From assembly GCF_003573695.1 (NCBI RefSeq), contig NC_039363.1, positions 150,506,826 through 150,570,825 on the forward strand: a DNA stretch of 64,000 nt, in the 5' to 3' direction. The first letter of the stretch is position 1; the number at the start of each line of letters is the position of its first letter. The DNA comes from Papaver somniferum (lineage: Eukaryota; Streptophyta; Magnoliopsida; Ranunculales; Papaveraceae). Made by a program: the position numbers and the translations under genes. The notes under the pieces were generated by a model. It saw only the letters and a list, made by a program, of their open reading frames with translations, was not told the DNA's origin and searched no databases. This document shows, one piece after another, positions 49,091 through 60,619 of the stretch.

Positions 49091-49360
49091 ATGTGTCTAG
49101 CTGCATTCACACCACAGATGCCTGAATATTATCCAATTTTTACGTGCTCGTTTTGTTCTCAGAAAGGTCATGAACTATCAATATGTTACAAGTACAAACA
49201 TCAAGTGAAGCACGCCAACAAACTTCAAAGAAGAGCAAATCAATTGGCAAGGAAGCTAAAACTTGCTCAGAAGACTACTGAGGTATGTAGGACTTTATCT
49301 TCGTCTAAGAAGTTGGTTTCCGAAGACAAAATAAGACCATTGGAGAAGAAAGTATGGTAA
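49091..49360 (+). CDS. Second zinc-knuckle segment of element D gag
   Basis: Short frame with CSFCSQKGHELSIC, a perfect CX2CX4HX4C knuckle, followed by a Lys/Arg-rich helix. The corresponding knuckle exists in element A near 28,961, so this is the gag C-terminus, separated from the main frame by a stop at 49034-49036. It may be a distinct small protein or the remains of a single longer gag. Confidence 0.45.
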   Translation: MCLAAFTPQMPEYYPIFTCSFCSQKGHELSICYKYKHQVKHANKLQRRANQLARKLKLAQKTTEVCRTLSSSKKLVSEDKIRPLEKKVW

Positions 49361-49748
49361 AATCGCTTTGATAGACAGAAGTCTGAGGATTCCTCTCAAG
49401 AGGAAAATGGTGGACAAATTATTGTTCACCACAACACAAATTGATTGTGTTGTTCAATAAATCTTGTCTCATGTGCCTGATCAAAAGAGATAAGATTGTG
49501 TACCTCTCAGGCTTTAGAAAAAGTTTTGTTTTAGGTTTTTTTTCCTGTCTATCAAATAAAGTAAAGGGTTATTATCGACAATTCTACTCTTTATAGGGTT
49601 TAGAGTTGGACGTCCACGAACCTGTTTAAAGGTTGTGAACCCTACATTCCTTTTTCCTCTCTGATATCCTTTATATCTTAAGACTGCTTAATGATATTGT
49701 AAATTCCACTCACAAAAACTAATTGTTTAAAATTTTTCTCCAAGCATC

Positions 49749-50090
49749 ATGTCTTTGGATGGAAAAGATGTCAATATGATTGTTAAGCCATCAATCAAGG
49801 AAAAAGAAAAATCTCCAATAACTCCTTCATTGAAAAGAAAGAGGAGGAAAACAAGAAAGCCAAGGATTGTCCCTTCTAACTCTCAGAAGTTTTCCGATGT
49901 TCTTGATGAGTTGAAGGATATAAGAAAGGAGATTAGTGAAATAAAGGCTTGCGTTTTAAGATCTTTGGAAATTCAGCCAAGACGGTTCGTTGATATCAAC
50001 TCTTTCATTCACAAACCTTATGTTCCAATGGCTGTTGACGACAAAGAGTTCGGGAATGATAAAGAATTTCTCAAAGACATTGTTGCCTAG
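49749..50090 (+). CDS. Basic accessory protein of element D (unknown family)
   Basis: A 113-codon frame at the 3' side of the internal region. It carries a strongly basic block (SLKRKRRKTRKPR, a likely nuclear localisation signal), then a helix rich in Glu/Lys (VLDELKDIRKEISEIKACV), then an acidic end. It is not a standard gag or pol part. A near-identical second copy with one stop is at 43,402. No known family recognised. About 1.7 kb without coding potential follows before the next LTR. Confidence 0.45.
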   Translation: MSLDGKDVNMIVKPSIKEKEKSPITPSLKRKRRKTRKPRIVPSNSQKFSDVLDELKDIRKEISEIKACVLRSLEIQPRRFVDINSFIHKPYVPMAVDDKEFGNDKEFLKDIVA

Positions 50091-51786
50091 TATGTCTTCT
50101 TTTTGGATTAGTTGGAAGAATAACTAGTGCTTGAATAGCAATGATTGTGACGACACATAGCTATTATTTTTCATCTTCTTGTTCTTTTTTAGGTTTATTG
50201 GTTTAAATTCTAAAAATATTTGGAGGATGATGTTTTTGCAGTATTAATATTTATGATGTGTTATATTGTAATTTTTTATGGGATATGTATGGTTGCGTCC
50301 GTGAACTTGGAGGTCTCATATATTGTCAAAAGTAAAGTCGTTCATGAATTGGTATTCACTATTGATCAAAAGAAGAATAGACTTTTGACAAATACAAAAG
50401 TTAAGCCTATATTGTCAATTCTTTGATGGAAGATAGGTTAAAATCTTTTGTTTTCAAGGATTATGTCTATTAATGTTGTTATGAATATAATGATGGAAGA
50501 TAGAATGAATCCTTGTGTATTCCACAATAAAGATCTTTACTGATCCATATCCTATGTATTAATGTGAGGCTCCATAATGTGTCTTATATTGAGCACGATA
50601 CAACGAAGTTGATTATTTTATGATTGGCTTTGTTGGTTGTTCCATGAGATATGTTATGTCGAGCATTTTGAACTAAATTAATCATCTCGTTTGGTTATTT
50701 AGTTATTTCTCCGTAAGTTCTCTTATGTCGAGCAAAACAATTGACAAATAAATTGATTACTTTTGTGATTAGTTTGATTGTGTATTCCAATTAGATTAAT
50801 TATGGGTTCTCTTGTAATTAGTCTAGTTGAATATTCATATATTCCATAAGCCTTTGTGTTGAGTAACGAGTATCCTAATCATTGTCTAATGGTTATGTTA
50901 GTCATACGTTCCGTAAGTTTTCTTATGTTGATTATAATCAATTAAGTTGATCACCTTGTGTGTTTAATTTGATTACGTATTCCGATTAAACTAATCATGG
51001 GTTTACTTGTGATTAATTTGATTGAGTTTTTGGATATAGGAAATCATTCTTATGGTTTTTGGTGTCCAATAAAATCCTTCTTTTCTTTTGAAATTAAGGT
51101 CGCTCTTGTTGTTCTTTCGGGAATGACATCAAATAGGGGAGAGTTCTTTTGAACTTGTGCTTAATTGCCATATATTTGTGGGGAGTGCGGCTATGGAATA
51201 TTAGAAGGGTTATCTTGTATCTTTAAACTCCTTGATGAATGCTATTAGCTTCGGCTATATGATTGCATCTAAATTAAGTTGGTATGTAACCTTCTTTTGG
51301 TCATGAAATGTCTCTTACAAAAATTCCATTATGATCCCGTTCTTGTACCTTTTCCAATTTTATTGACAAAAAGGGGAGAAATAATATGTAGTTCACACTA
51401 CAAATACATATGGTTTTCGGATCATTGTGTAAGAGGGAGTGGTTTCCATGTGACATGGACTATTGACTAAGGTGGAGTGATACATATCACCATAGTATTA
51501 TTGTTGAAGTTGTGATACAATTGGACTTTGACACTGTGTAATAATACTATGACGCTGTATAACAATGACCGAGACCGATGCTTTCTCATTGTTATAGCTA
51601 CGGATCTTCAATAACGGTGATACTAAACTTACAACCTTTGGGATCATTGGAGTACTTGGAAGTGACGAAGATTTCGAGGAATGTTGAAGATTAGAATATT
51701 GAATAGAAGCCACTAAAGTTTCTTTATCTTTTTTGTATTCCATATGTATTGATAGTTTTGTCACTAAAATTGACAAAGGGGGAGAT
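50091..51786 (+). other. Non-coding 3' internal region of element D
   Basis: AT-rich, with repeated GTCTTATGTTGAGCA / CCATAAG-type motifs at irregular spacing, a GGGGAGTGCGGCT block and a polypurine tract at the end. The copy at 43,744-45,444 is very similar. No coding potential. Confidence 0.5.
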
Positions 51787-54217
51787 TGTTAGAGCATTGC
51801 TCGGTCGACCTCGCATGCGTTGCTATCTCAAGCATGTTTGTCAATATTAGTGATCAAAACTATAAATCTTGATTTCTAGTCTATTATAGCTAAGTCTCGT
51901 ACTAGGATATAAAAGTGTAGTTGAGCTCAAGGACTTCATGGCGATTCATCATACAAGAAGAAGAACTACTCAAGGAACCAGTGGAACTTCTCGACAAAAA
52001 GGTATGTGAAGACTTGAACTTATCTGTCACTCAAAAGACTATCTACTCTATCTTCTACTCTTTGAGACAAGAAGTCGTATGCTATATATATAGACTTGGA
52101 TTATACACATTTGGTATTTCGAGCCGAGTATACCTCACCTATCTATATCTCGAAATATATGTTGGTAAGCTTTTCGCTTCGATCAAGTTTATCTTTACCT
52201 AGTGACGAAAGTCATTATATGTTTCAATCACTTTGAAAATTGCTTTGACGAGAAATGGTGTAACAACTATATAACGTCCTCTAAGAATGTTTCAATGATT
52301 GGAATGAGAGTTTACATTACATAACCAATGGTGGACATAAACATTGTTGTGGAAACACATTTATGTATAAGTCCTATTCCTTGAACCAAAGTTTGCGATC
52401 TTTGTTGATCAAGAGAAACCGGAGAATGGCGTGAGTCAAGCCCACGAACTCAGTCCGCGAACTGTCGTACTTCTCATCCAGAGAAATTATGCTGGAGTTG
52501 ACGAACTAGCTGCGTCCGCGAACCGGAAGAAAGTTTTTGCCAAGATTTTCTGCTGGAGTTTGTAAACTCTACCGGTTGCTTAAGTCCGCGAACCTAGTCT
52601 GCGAACTTGAGAAAGGTTATATATCTGAAGATGATTTCTGAACTTAAACTTATAAAGACTAAGGAATGCAGTTTGCAAACCGTGGCTATAAAAGTTCATG
52701 AACTGATTCGAGTAAATCAAATCATCTTTGCTGCAATTGTGTCTTGTGTATTACATGAGATTTCATTGCAACTGAACAACTCTCTTAACTATTTCATCTG
52801 AGTCATTTGAACTAGTTATGGTGAATAAGAAGAACATGGTTGATATGAAATGCTCATATGGCTAACCTTTTGGTTGACTATTATTGAACCAACAATACAC
52901 ACGTTTGGGTACGGTTAACAAACCTAGAGGCGTGTAGTTCAAGTGTGTATAACAAGCTAAGTTTTCGATCTAACAGTTGAGAAATATTAGCTTGAATCTA
53001 AATTAGGTTTTCATCTAACGGTGGATATTGTTTGCTTTGTAACCAAGGAAAAACCCTGATTTGAAAGACTATATATAGGAGACATCTATTGTTGTGCAAA
53101 ACTAATCCCCACACCTTACGTGTGATAGTAGTTTGCATACTAGAGTCGATTCTCCTTTAACCCTCTGGTTTTCTTTTCTCAAACCGGGTTAAACGACTTA
53201 AATACTTCATTGGGATTGTGAAGCCAGACCGATACTACTTTGATCGTAGTTGTGTGATCTGATCTTGCATCTTCTATCGTACTAGTACAATCATATTGAT
53301 TGTCTTGAGATTTGATATCTCCGATAGACAAGATATAAAAAGTAATCACAAACAACTTCGTCTCATCGTTTGTGATTCCACAACATTTTGTTTCGCTACC
53401 ATACGATTAATATTGTTCTGAGGTGATTGATTAATATAGGTTGTTCTCCGGGAATATAAGACCGGATTATCAATTGGTTCCTGTTCACCTTGATTATTAT
53501 CAAAAGACGGAACAAAACCTTTAGGTTTTATCTGTGGGAGACAGATTGATCCTTTGATAGACTTGTCTGTGGGAGACAGATTTGTTTATTATTAAAGCAT
53601 GCGATTTTGGATCGTAACAACTCTTAGTTGTGGGTGAGATGAGCTAAGGGAATCAAGTGTGCAGTATCCTGCTGGGATCAGAGGCGTAGGAGCATAATTG
53701 TACCTTGGATCAGTGAGAGATTGATTGGGGTTCAACTACAGTCCAGTACGATGTTAGCTTGGAGTAGGCTAGTGTCTGTAGCGGCTTAATACAGTGTGTG
53801 TTCAATCTGGACTAGGTCCCGGGGTTTTTCTGCATTTGCGGTTTCCTCGTTAACAAAATTTCTGGTGTCTGTGTTATTTCAATTTCCGCATTATATTGCT
53901 TTATCTTTATAATTGAAATAATACAGGTTGTGCGTTAGATAAATCAATTGGAGATCCCGACCTAACGGTTGTTGATTGATATTGATTGATCCTTGGATAT
54001 TGGTCTTTGGTACCATACAAGTTATCTCTATTTAATTGAGACTAGCAGTTTGCTTGAGTAAGATTAAATCGAGAGATTGAGATATTAACTCCTTGAGATA
54101 CTTTTACCTAGATTGAGTCTGACTGTCTAGTTGATTCTCTAGAAAGTGTTTCGGATTTTGTCCATACATATTGCCAAGCGAAATATTGGGTGGTGTTGTT
54201 AGACCCCCGCTTTTTCA
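51787..54217 (+). repeat. 3' LTR of element D
   Basis: 2,431 bp, TGTTAGAGCATTGCTC to CTTTTTCA, then straight into element C sequence. Highly similar to the middle LTR at 45,445; small indels explain the length difference. Confidence 0.8.
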
Positions 54218-55804
54218 CCACTGAACATCTCTTCCCTCTTGATTCAGGGTCTCAACAAGATAAACGTCTTTACCATACTTGCAAGTGGCCAAAGGGTGAT
54301 GCTTTCTGAAGAAAAGTCTGGCGATACTGAGTCTCTCAGCAGTGAAGAGGAAGAAGAAGGAAACTCAGAGCCTGACGGTGATGGGGAAAGTTCGTCAGAG
54401 CGGAGCAGCGAGTCCTCTTCCAATCCCAGTGGTCCCACAGAAGCGTCGGTGAGTCTCCCACACGTTTCCTCTTGGACTATTTACTTATACCGAATAAATA
54501 TCCAATTGGTGGTATTTACATGAGGAGGTCTCTTCTGAAAATAATTCTGAGATGGAGATTCACGGCAATGAATATGTAATAGTGTATCCAATCATGGAAA
54601 CTGTACCTGCTGGTAATCTGGAGATGGAGGTTGATCATCATAAAGATGCTGCTATGTCTCCCATGGCGGAAAATGCTGTCGTGACGACGGGCGTGATTGT
54701 TCCCAAAGAATATTTGCTAGTCTCACATCCAGCTGCAGGTGTCGTTTTTGATCTTCCATTCGAGGCTCCTTTCGAAGGTCATGTGTTGGTTGGGGGATTC
54801 AGTGTGCCCGTGAAGTATGCTGAGCTATATACCAATATATGGAATATGTATGGGAACATTGCCACGACCAAGAAGGTTGATAGTCGCTTTGCATTGGTTA
54901 AGCGCGTGGAGGAGACTTTATCTTCAATCCATGACATGTGTGGCGTGACTGGACACACTGTTTCTGGAGATGTAGTCAAAAGCTAGGAATTCCATCGGGA
55001 TATGTGTGTAAACTTTGAGTTTAATGCCTCCTGGTTCTGTGATGGATTTTCCGAGATCCAAAGGCTGCAGGATAAATCGGTTGATGGACCTTCCGCTGAT
55101 TTGACTAATCAACAGGTGGCTAAAGTCGAGAAGTTGTCCCAGGAGTTGAAGCTGAAGCAGGCGGCTCTTCAAAGCATGAAGGATGTTTTATCCAAGAAGA
55201 ACGAGCCTTTGCTAGGAAATTTTCCTTGAATGTTTTTTATTTTCTGAACTTCCTTTGCTTAGGTTTTTTTTTAAAGGCAAACGAAACGCCTGGTTTATGG
55301 TTTGATATTTTTGGATTGATAGATAATTGTTACCTATGAGGATTTTGGATTATTCTTTGGAATGAATTTTAAAATAATGTCGTTTTGATCATGACTGTTA
55401 GTAGCATGAATATTCCAGGAGAGTCATGGAATTTTGGGGGGATGTTGTATGACGGTAGAAAGTATAGGATGAAATTTTGGGGGTAAAATGGCTATCGGTT
55501 TCTATTATCAACGTGCAAAATTGAAGTAGTAGATTATGTACTTTGTCTAACAAGACTTACTCGCTTTTAGGGTCTCCCAACAAAATGGATCTTCCGGGCG
55601 TAAGTCTGAGTTTTATGGGCGACGCCGTTGTGACTGTGAGAAGTCCCCAGTCATTCCTCATCGTGTAATAACTGACAACTGAGACATTGAACCGCGCGCG
55701 GATCGTTTGCTTATACCATCTTGATGTATGGGTTGAAGAATGAAACTCAGAATTGGAAATTTATATTGTAACCGACAGATTAATCTCCCACTGTGGTCGC
55801 CAAT

Positions 55805-58374
55805 TGTTTGTGGGTGAAAACTGTTTCTGCTGATTTTGGTAATTTTGGGTGTGGATGAGAAACAAATTTAAACCCAAAACAATGTACTACACGGGAGTAC
55901 TTTTGATTCGAGAGATCAATCTGTACAATCCTGGCATAAACCAAGAAATGGCCGTTCCAAGCTTGCTTCGGTCACAAGGTGAAGGAGAAGGGTTGGTCTT
56001 AGGGAGGGAAGCGAAGAAAGTGTTGAGACCAGAATAGTTGATTCTGGAAGTGTGGGTGTTTCGTGACTTGTATCAGAAAATTGAACTGGCTAGCTGAATG
56101 AAAATCTATCAGATGATTTCTGTATGTTGTATTATTCTCCTGACCAAAACTTGTCGTTTGGTGGAAAATTGGTGAGACTTATTTATACAAGTCACAACAA
56201 AAGGTACCCTGGTCTCGTGGGAAGTGGAAACGATTGAGTGGTGGAAGAAGGGAGCAACGGGTAACGCCTGGAATTAATGTTTCCATAATGAAAGATACGT
56301 TTACGCCATTACTTCTTTCCATTACTAACCGCCTCGCTTTATGACACTTTCTGTAACGGGCGTATTGCACACCGCACGCTGTAAACCGTCAGACCAATAC
56401 CCTGATGAGTATACCCCAGTTTGTGACATGTTTGACGTCTCGAGTGTTTTCGAAGAAAACATGCAGCAGGTTGCTATGTGTGGCAAGTAAAAGTCAAGAT
56501 GCTTTGCCGCAGGAGAATAACATATGATGCTATTAGGCTTGCCTTGGTCGGACGCCTAAAACTTGCCACAGGTCCGTCAGCTTGGCATCTAACTTGAATG
56601 GCAGAGATTACATCTCATGAGGAAGGGTAGCCATTGATTATGGCTGCATCTTGTTGTATAACGAAGTGGCGCCGTTGGAATAGTAGCGCCTGGTGGAGCC
56701 ATGGCATAACGGCATGCTAGTGGCTGTGGCATGGCGGCATGCCAGTGGCCGTCTCATAGCGGTATGCTAGTAGCCGTGGCACGGAGGCATGCTAGTAGCT
56801 GTGGCATGGCGACATGCTAGTAGTTGTGGCATAGCGACATGCTAGTAGTCGTGGCATGGCGTCATGCTAGTAGCTGTGGCATGGTGGCATGCCAGTGCCC
56901 GTGGCATAGCGACATGCTAGTAGATGTGGCATGGTGGCATGTCAGTGGCCGTGGCATAGCGACACTCTAGTAGACGTGGCATGGTAGCGTACCAGTGGTC
57001 ATTGCATAACGACATGCTAGTAGTCGTGGCATGGCGGCATGCTGGTAGCTGTGGCATGGTGGCATGGCCACGTCTGTAGTGTTGTAGCATGGCCAATGTT
57101 AGGGCTTGGCGACATGTCCAAGGCTAGGGCTTGGCGGCATGGCCAAGGTTAGGGTTTGCTCTGTGGCCGAATTTAGGCGTCGTGGCCAAACTGGGATTCG
57201 ATGCCGCGGCCAAAGTTTAGGGTTTAGCGGCATGGACGCTCACAAGTTGCCACAATCCTGTTAGTTTGGTGGTAAACTTGGATGGCTGAGATTGTATCTC
57301 AGGAGGAAAGGTAGCCCTTGATCATGGCTACCTTTAATTGGCGGTGGCGCCTTTAACTTGGGCTAGCGGTATTGCGGCATGGCTGGCATGGCTCGTGCAT
57401 TCCTTTAGCACGGTTGCGCGCGCATCCATAGACACTGAAATTTTGGCACGTTGGAGTGGAAATCTTGCCTAAATTAGGGTTTGGATTGTTGAAACCCTAA
57501 TTAGCCTATATGGCACGTCACATGGGGTGGGTGGCCATGTTTGGCGCGTTTGGCATGTGCATCTGGCATGTGTGCCTGGAATGTGTGTTTGGCATGTTTG
57601 GCATGCTGGTGCGTTTTTGGGAAGCCAATTGGCTTTGCGGCCATCTGGCGCGATTTCCTTCTTTTCAGCACTGTGGCGAGTTTAAAGTAACCTGATTGGT
57701 TAATGTAAGAGGGTCGGCCAGGCATGGGAGCGAATACACTTCTATGTGAGTGTGGCGGATTTAAAGCAACCTGATTGGTCGATGGGAAGTGGGGCTGGAA
57801 AGCTAGGGCATGGCCATACTTCCAGTGTGCTGTGGAGGATTTAATCGCATAGTTTGGCTAAGCATAGTTTTTCGACCAACGGGGTCTAGTGTACTGCGCG
57901 GGGCGCGAAACCCTAATTTTGCAAATTAGTCGGGTTTATGAGTTTTTTATGAGTTATCACAATAATTGGATGGATTTTTGTATGCTGCCAAAAAAATCCT
58001 TATTTACAGAATGTAGTGTGCTTTCCGTCTGAGCATTTCGTGCGATGGCCTTAACTTTGGTACTTGGAGGTTCATGCTACTCCGCTGCGAATGAGCAAAA
58101 ATCTGTCATGCCATATCGATGTTAAGGGTTCTTCCGGGGAACATAGCATAGGAAAGTACTCAGTGAGTCTTGTATTGGCGAGGTGCCGAAATTTACAGAG
58201 TTTTTAAGATAGTTCCTAAATTCGCCAGTCTGGATAAATTTCATGTAAATGTATTGAATAGCTCAACAAATATGCTAGTGGAGAGGTTAGCACTCACGGC
58301 ACGGTTTCCTTGCAGAGTGACGTCATATGCAAGGTTTTACGATTTTAACCCTAAGCTAAAAACCACCGTCAACA
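55805..58374 (-). repeat. LTR of element C (5' LTR in element orientation)
   Basis: 2,570 bp, ending CCGTCAACA on the plus strand, then the GTCAC target copy. Close match to 37,809-40,387. Confidence 0.8.
56690..57065. repeat. 25-bp tandem array in LTR C, second copy
   Basis: Same 25-bp unit as at 38,690-39,066, with different unit composition, showing the array evolves faster than the LTR around it. Confidence 0.8.
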
Positions 58375-58379
58375 GTCAC

Positions 58380-59963
58380 GAACTAATACATTAATGAAAT
58401 AAGGAATGCAACCTTTTGCAAATTTTGGCTATAATGTTCATGAATTGATTCGAGTGAATCAAACCGATTTTGTTTCAATTGTGTCTTGTATACTTCTATG
58501 AGAATATAAACAATTGAACAACTCTATAACTAGTTTCATTTGAGTCATTTGAACTAGTTGTGGTTAAGATGAATACCGTTGATATGAAAGTGTTCATATG
58601 GCTAACTTCGGTTAACTATTGTTGAGCCAACAAGGAGTACATTTTTAGGTACGGTTACTCATATCTAAATGAAGGTACATTTATTTTATGTGTAACAAGC
58701 TAAGTTCGATCTAACGGTTGAAAGATATTAGCTTGAGTCTAATCAGGTTTTCATCTAACGGTGAATATTGAAAGCTTTCCTACCAAGGTAATATTGATTG
58801 CAAACCCTGATTTGAATACTATATAAGGGAGAACTCTAGCATATGGGAAACCTAATCCCCACGCCTTCTGTGTGATACTAGTTGCGACTAGAGTCGATTC
58901 TCCTTTAACCTTAGATTTTTTCCAAAACCCTGTAGGTTAACGCCTTGAAGACTTCATTGAGATTGTAAATCCAGACCCAAATATTTTCTCTGTAGTTGCG
59001 TGTTCTGATCTTGCCCATTTCTATCGTATTGAGTACTATATTTTCTAAGATTTGCTCGAGATTTAATCTCCAATAGGCAAGATAAAAGGTAGTAACAAAC
59101 ATCTTCTCATCGTTTGTGATTCGACAATATCTTTTTTCGTTTCCATACGATTAAGATTATTGTGAGATGATTGATAATACTAGGCTGTTCTTCGGGAATA
59201 TAAGTCCGTTTTATCAATTGGTTCCTGTGCACCTTGATTTATCAAAAGAGAGAACCAAACTTATAGGTATTTCTGTGGGAGACATATTTATCTATATCAA
59301 TAAACTTTTCTGTGTAAGACAGATTTGTTTATCAAGTCTTCGGCTTTGTGTCGTAGCCACTCTTAGTTATGGGTGAGATCAGCTAAGGGAATCAAGTGCG
59401 TAGAATCCTGCTGGGGTTCAGAGACGTAAGGAGCACAACCGTACCTTGATCAGTGTGAGATTGATTAGGGCTCAACTACATTCCAGTCCGAAGTTCATTC
59501 GTAGTGGGCTAGTGTCTGTAGCGGCTTAATACACTGTGGTGTTCAAAGTTGGACTAGGTCCCGGGGTTTTTCTGCATTTTCGGTTTCCTCGTTAACAAAA
59601 TTTCTGGTGTCTGTGTAATTTCGTTTCCGCATTATATTTGTTTATATAATTGAAATATCACAGGTTGTACGCTAAAATCAATCAGTTCTTGAATCCAACC
59701 TTTGGGTTATTGATTGAATTTATTGACACTTGGATATTGGTTTGCGATTCCGTCCAAGTTATTTCTCCTATTCAATCGGGCTCAGAAATTCATATTTGTT
59801 TGATTGCGGATTGAATTGAGAAATTGAGATATAAACTCTTTGATATAATTTTATAAAGATTGAGTCTGACTGTCTAGTTGATTCTCTTTAAAGTATATTG
59901 GATTTTGTCCATACAGATTGCTAAGCGAAATATTGGTTGTGGTTGTTAGACCCCCGTTTTTTA
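58380..59963 (+). repeat. 3' LTR of element A, right part
   Basis: Continues the LTR of 36,925-37,808 after the element C insertion and ends CCCCCGTTTTTTA, then the AAAAG target copy. Confidence 0.75.
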
Positions 59964-60619
59964 AAAAGGAATGCATGACACATTATGAAGCTATCAAAAA
60001 GTTTGCATAACACATTTTGCAATCATATTTTGGTTCATGCATCCACTAATATGATTATTCAATCGCTAAAACACGGTATAGACCTAAGAAATAACATTTC
60101 AAAAGAAAAACATATTGAATAAAAAATCATGCAATCATTTTCTGGACTGCATAACAGGTTATGCGGTAATTTTTATAGGTGCATAACAAGTTTTGTCGCC
60201 ATTTTTATTGTTCATTATAGTGTTAACAAAAAACTTTATTGCATAAATGGGTTACACTGTCGTTTCCTTGGATGGATATCAACTTATGCATCTATTTTTC
60301 AGATGAATGACAGGTTATGCAACAAATTTTATAGCTGCATAACATACTATGCAACAATTTTCTTATTTCGGCGTTAACAAAAAACCGGCGGCATATGCAT
60401 TTTTTCGACTACATAATAGGTTATGCATACACTTACGCAAAGTGCCTAACGGATTCTGCACTTGCATAATGTATTCTGCAGAAATTTCTTTGGCTGATTT
60501 CAGTACTAAAAAAAGACTGCATAATGCATTTTCTCAACTGCGTAACTTATTATGCAGTTATTTTTGTAGTTGCATAACAAATTATGCGGCCATTTATAGG
60601 TGCTAACAGGTTATACAAC
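59964..60619. repeat. TGCATAAC/GTTATGCA palindrome-rich repeat
   Basis: About ten irregularly spaced near-palindromes such as TGCATAACAGGTTATGC. The same motif occurs at 24,490-24,740 and 25,590-25,640, left of element A, so A inserted into this older repeat. Short open frames here follow the repeat and are not genes. Confidence 0.55.

Larger units (their letters stand above)
43397..54217 (+). mobile_element. Element D: partial tandem of a gag-only copia-like LTR element
   Basis: Order: 3' part of the internal region (43397-45444), LTR (45445-47827), complete internal region (47828-51786), LTR (51787-54217). The first piece is a close copy of 49,744-51,786, so the array is two units sharing an LTR, with the first LTR and 5' half missing. 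A perfect iMet-type primer site (TGGTATCAGAGC, 47830-47841) and a polypurine tract (ACAAAGGGGGAGA) are present. No pol genes. It lies in what looks like an intron of the PMD gene. Confidence 0.7.
41681..55229 (+). pseudogene. Plant mobile domain (PMD) gene carried antisense by element C
   Basis: Coding starts at ATG 41681 with a short Ser/Lys-rich lead. After a stop or very short intron near 41,840-41,881, a long frame (to about 42,905) shows the plant mobile domain, with blocks such as FISRWCPDTHT, ICRWGEMTIS and LESVAILLNLPI. A one-base shift in a G run near 42,909 moves the rest (HMGFDQGVP block, then a Lys/Ser-rich tail) to the next frame, ending at 43362. A donor-like GTGAGT follows; the acceptor (TTGATTCAG) is at about 54,248, beyond inserted element D. 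Downstream pieces are an acidic Ser/Glu-rich stretch (to 54523), a conserved region (54552-54986) and a coiled-coil end (to 55229), with further stops. PMD proteins occur in transposable elements and in silencing-related host genes. This copy is broken. Confidence 0.65.
37809..58374 (-). mobile_element. Element C: Tat-like LTR element without gag-pol
   Basis: LTRs of about 2.57 kb lie at both ends; GTCAT and GTCAC (one mismatch) form the flanking duplication. Read on the minus strand the LTR begins TGTTGACGGTGG. Just after the LTR at 55,805 is a primer-site-like TGGCGACCACAGTGGGA (55802-55786). Just before the other LTR is a purine-rich GCAGGGGAATTTA. These signs place the element on the minus strand and resemble Tat/Ogre elements. 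Between primer site and polypurine tract lie only a plus-strand plant-mobile-domain gene and the inserted element D. No gag, protease, RT or integrase is seen. Confidence 0.65.
25708..59963 (+). mobile_element. Element A: copia-like LTR retrotransposon without pol (outermost nest)
   Basis: The left LTR begins TGTTAGAG and is followed by a tRNA-iMet-type primer site (TGGTATCATAGT at 28160). A polypurine tract (ACAAAGGAGGAGA) precedes the right LTR at 36925. A 5-bp duplication AAAAG flanks the whole element (25703-25707, 59964-59968). The internal region keeps only gag pieces with a zinc knuckle and a second small frame; no protease, integrase or reverse transcriptase was found, so it depended on other elements. 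It is interrupted twice: by a 5.27-kb TIR element in the internal region and by element C inside its 3' LTR. Confidence 0.75.
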
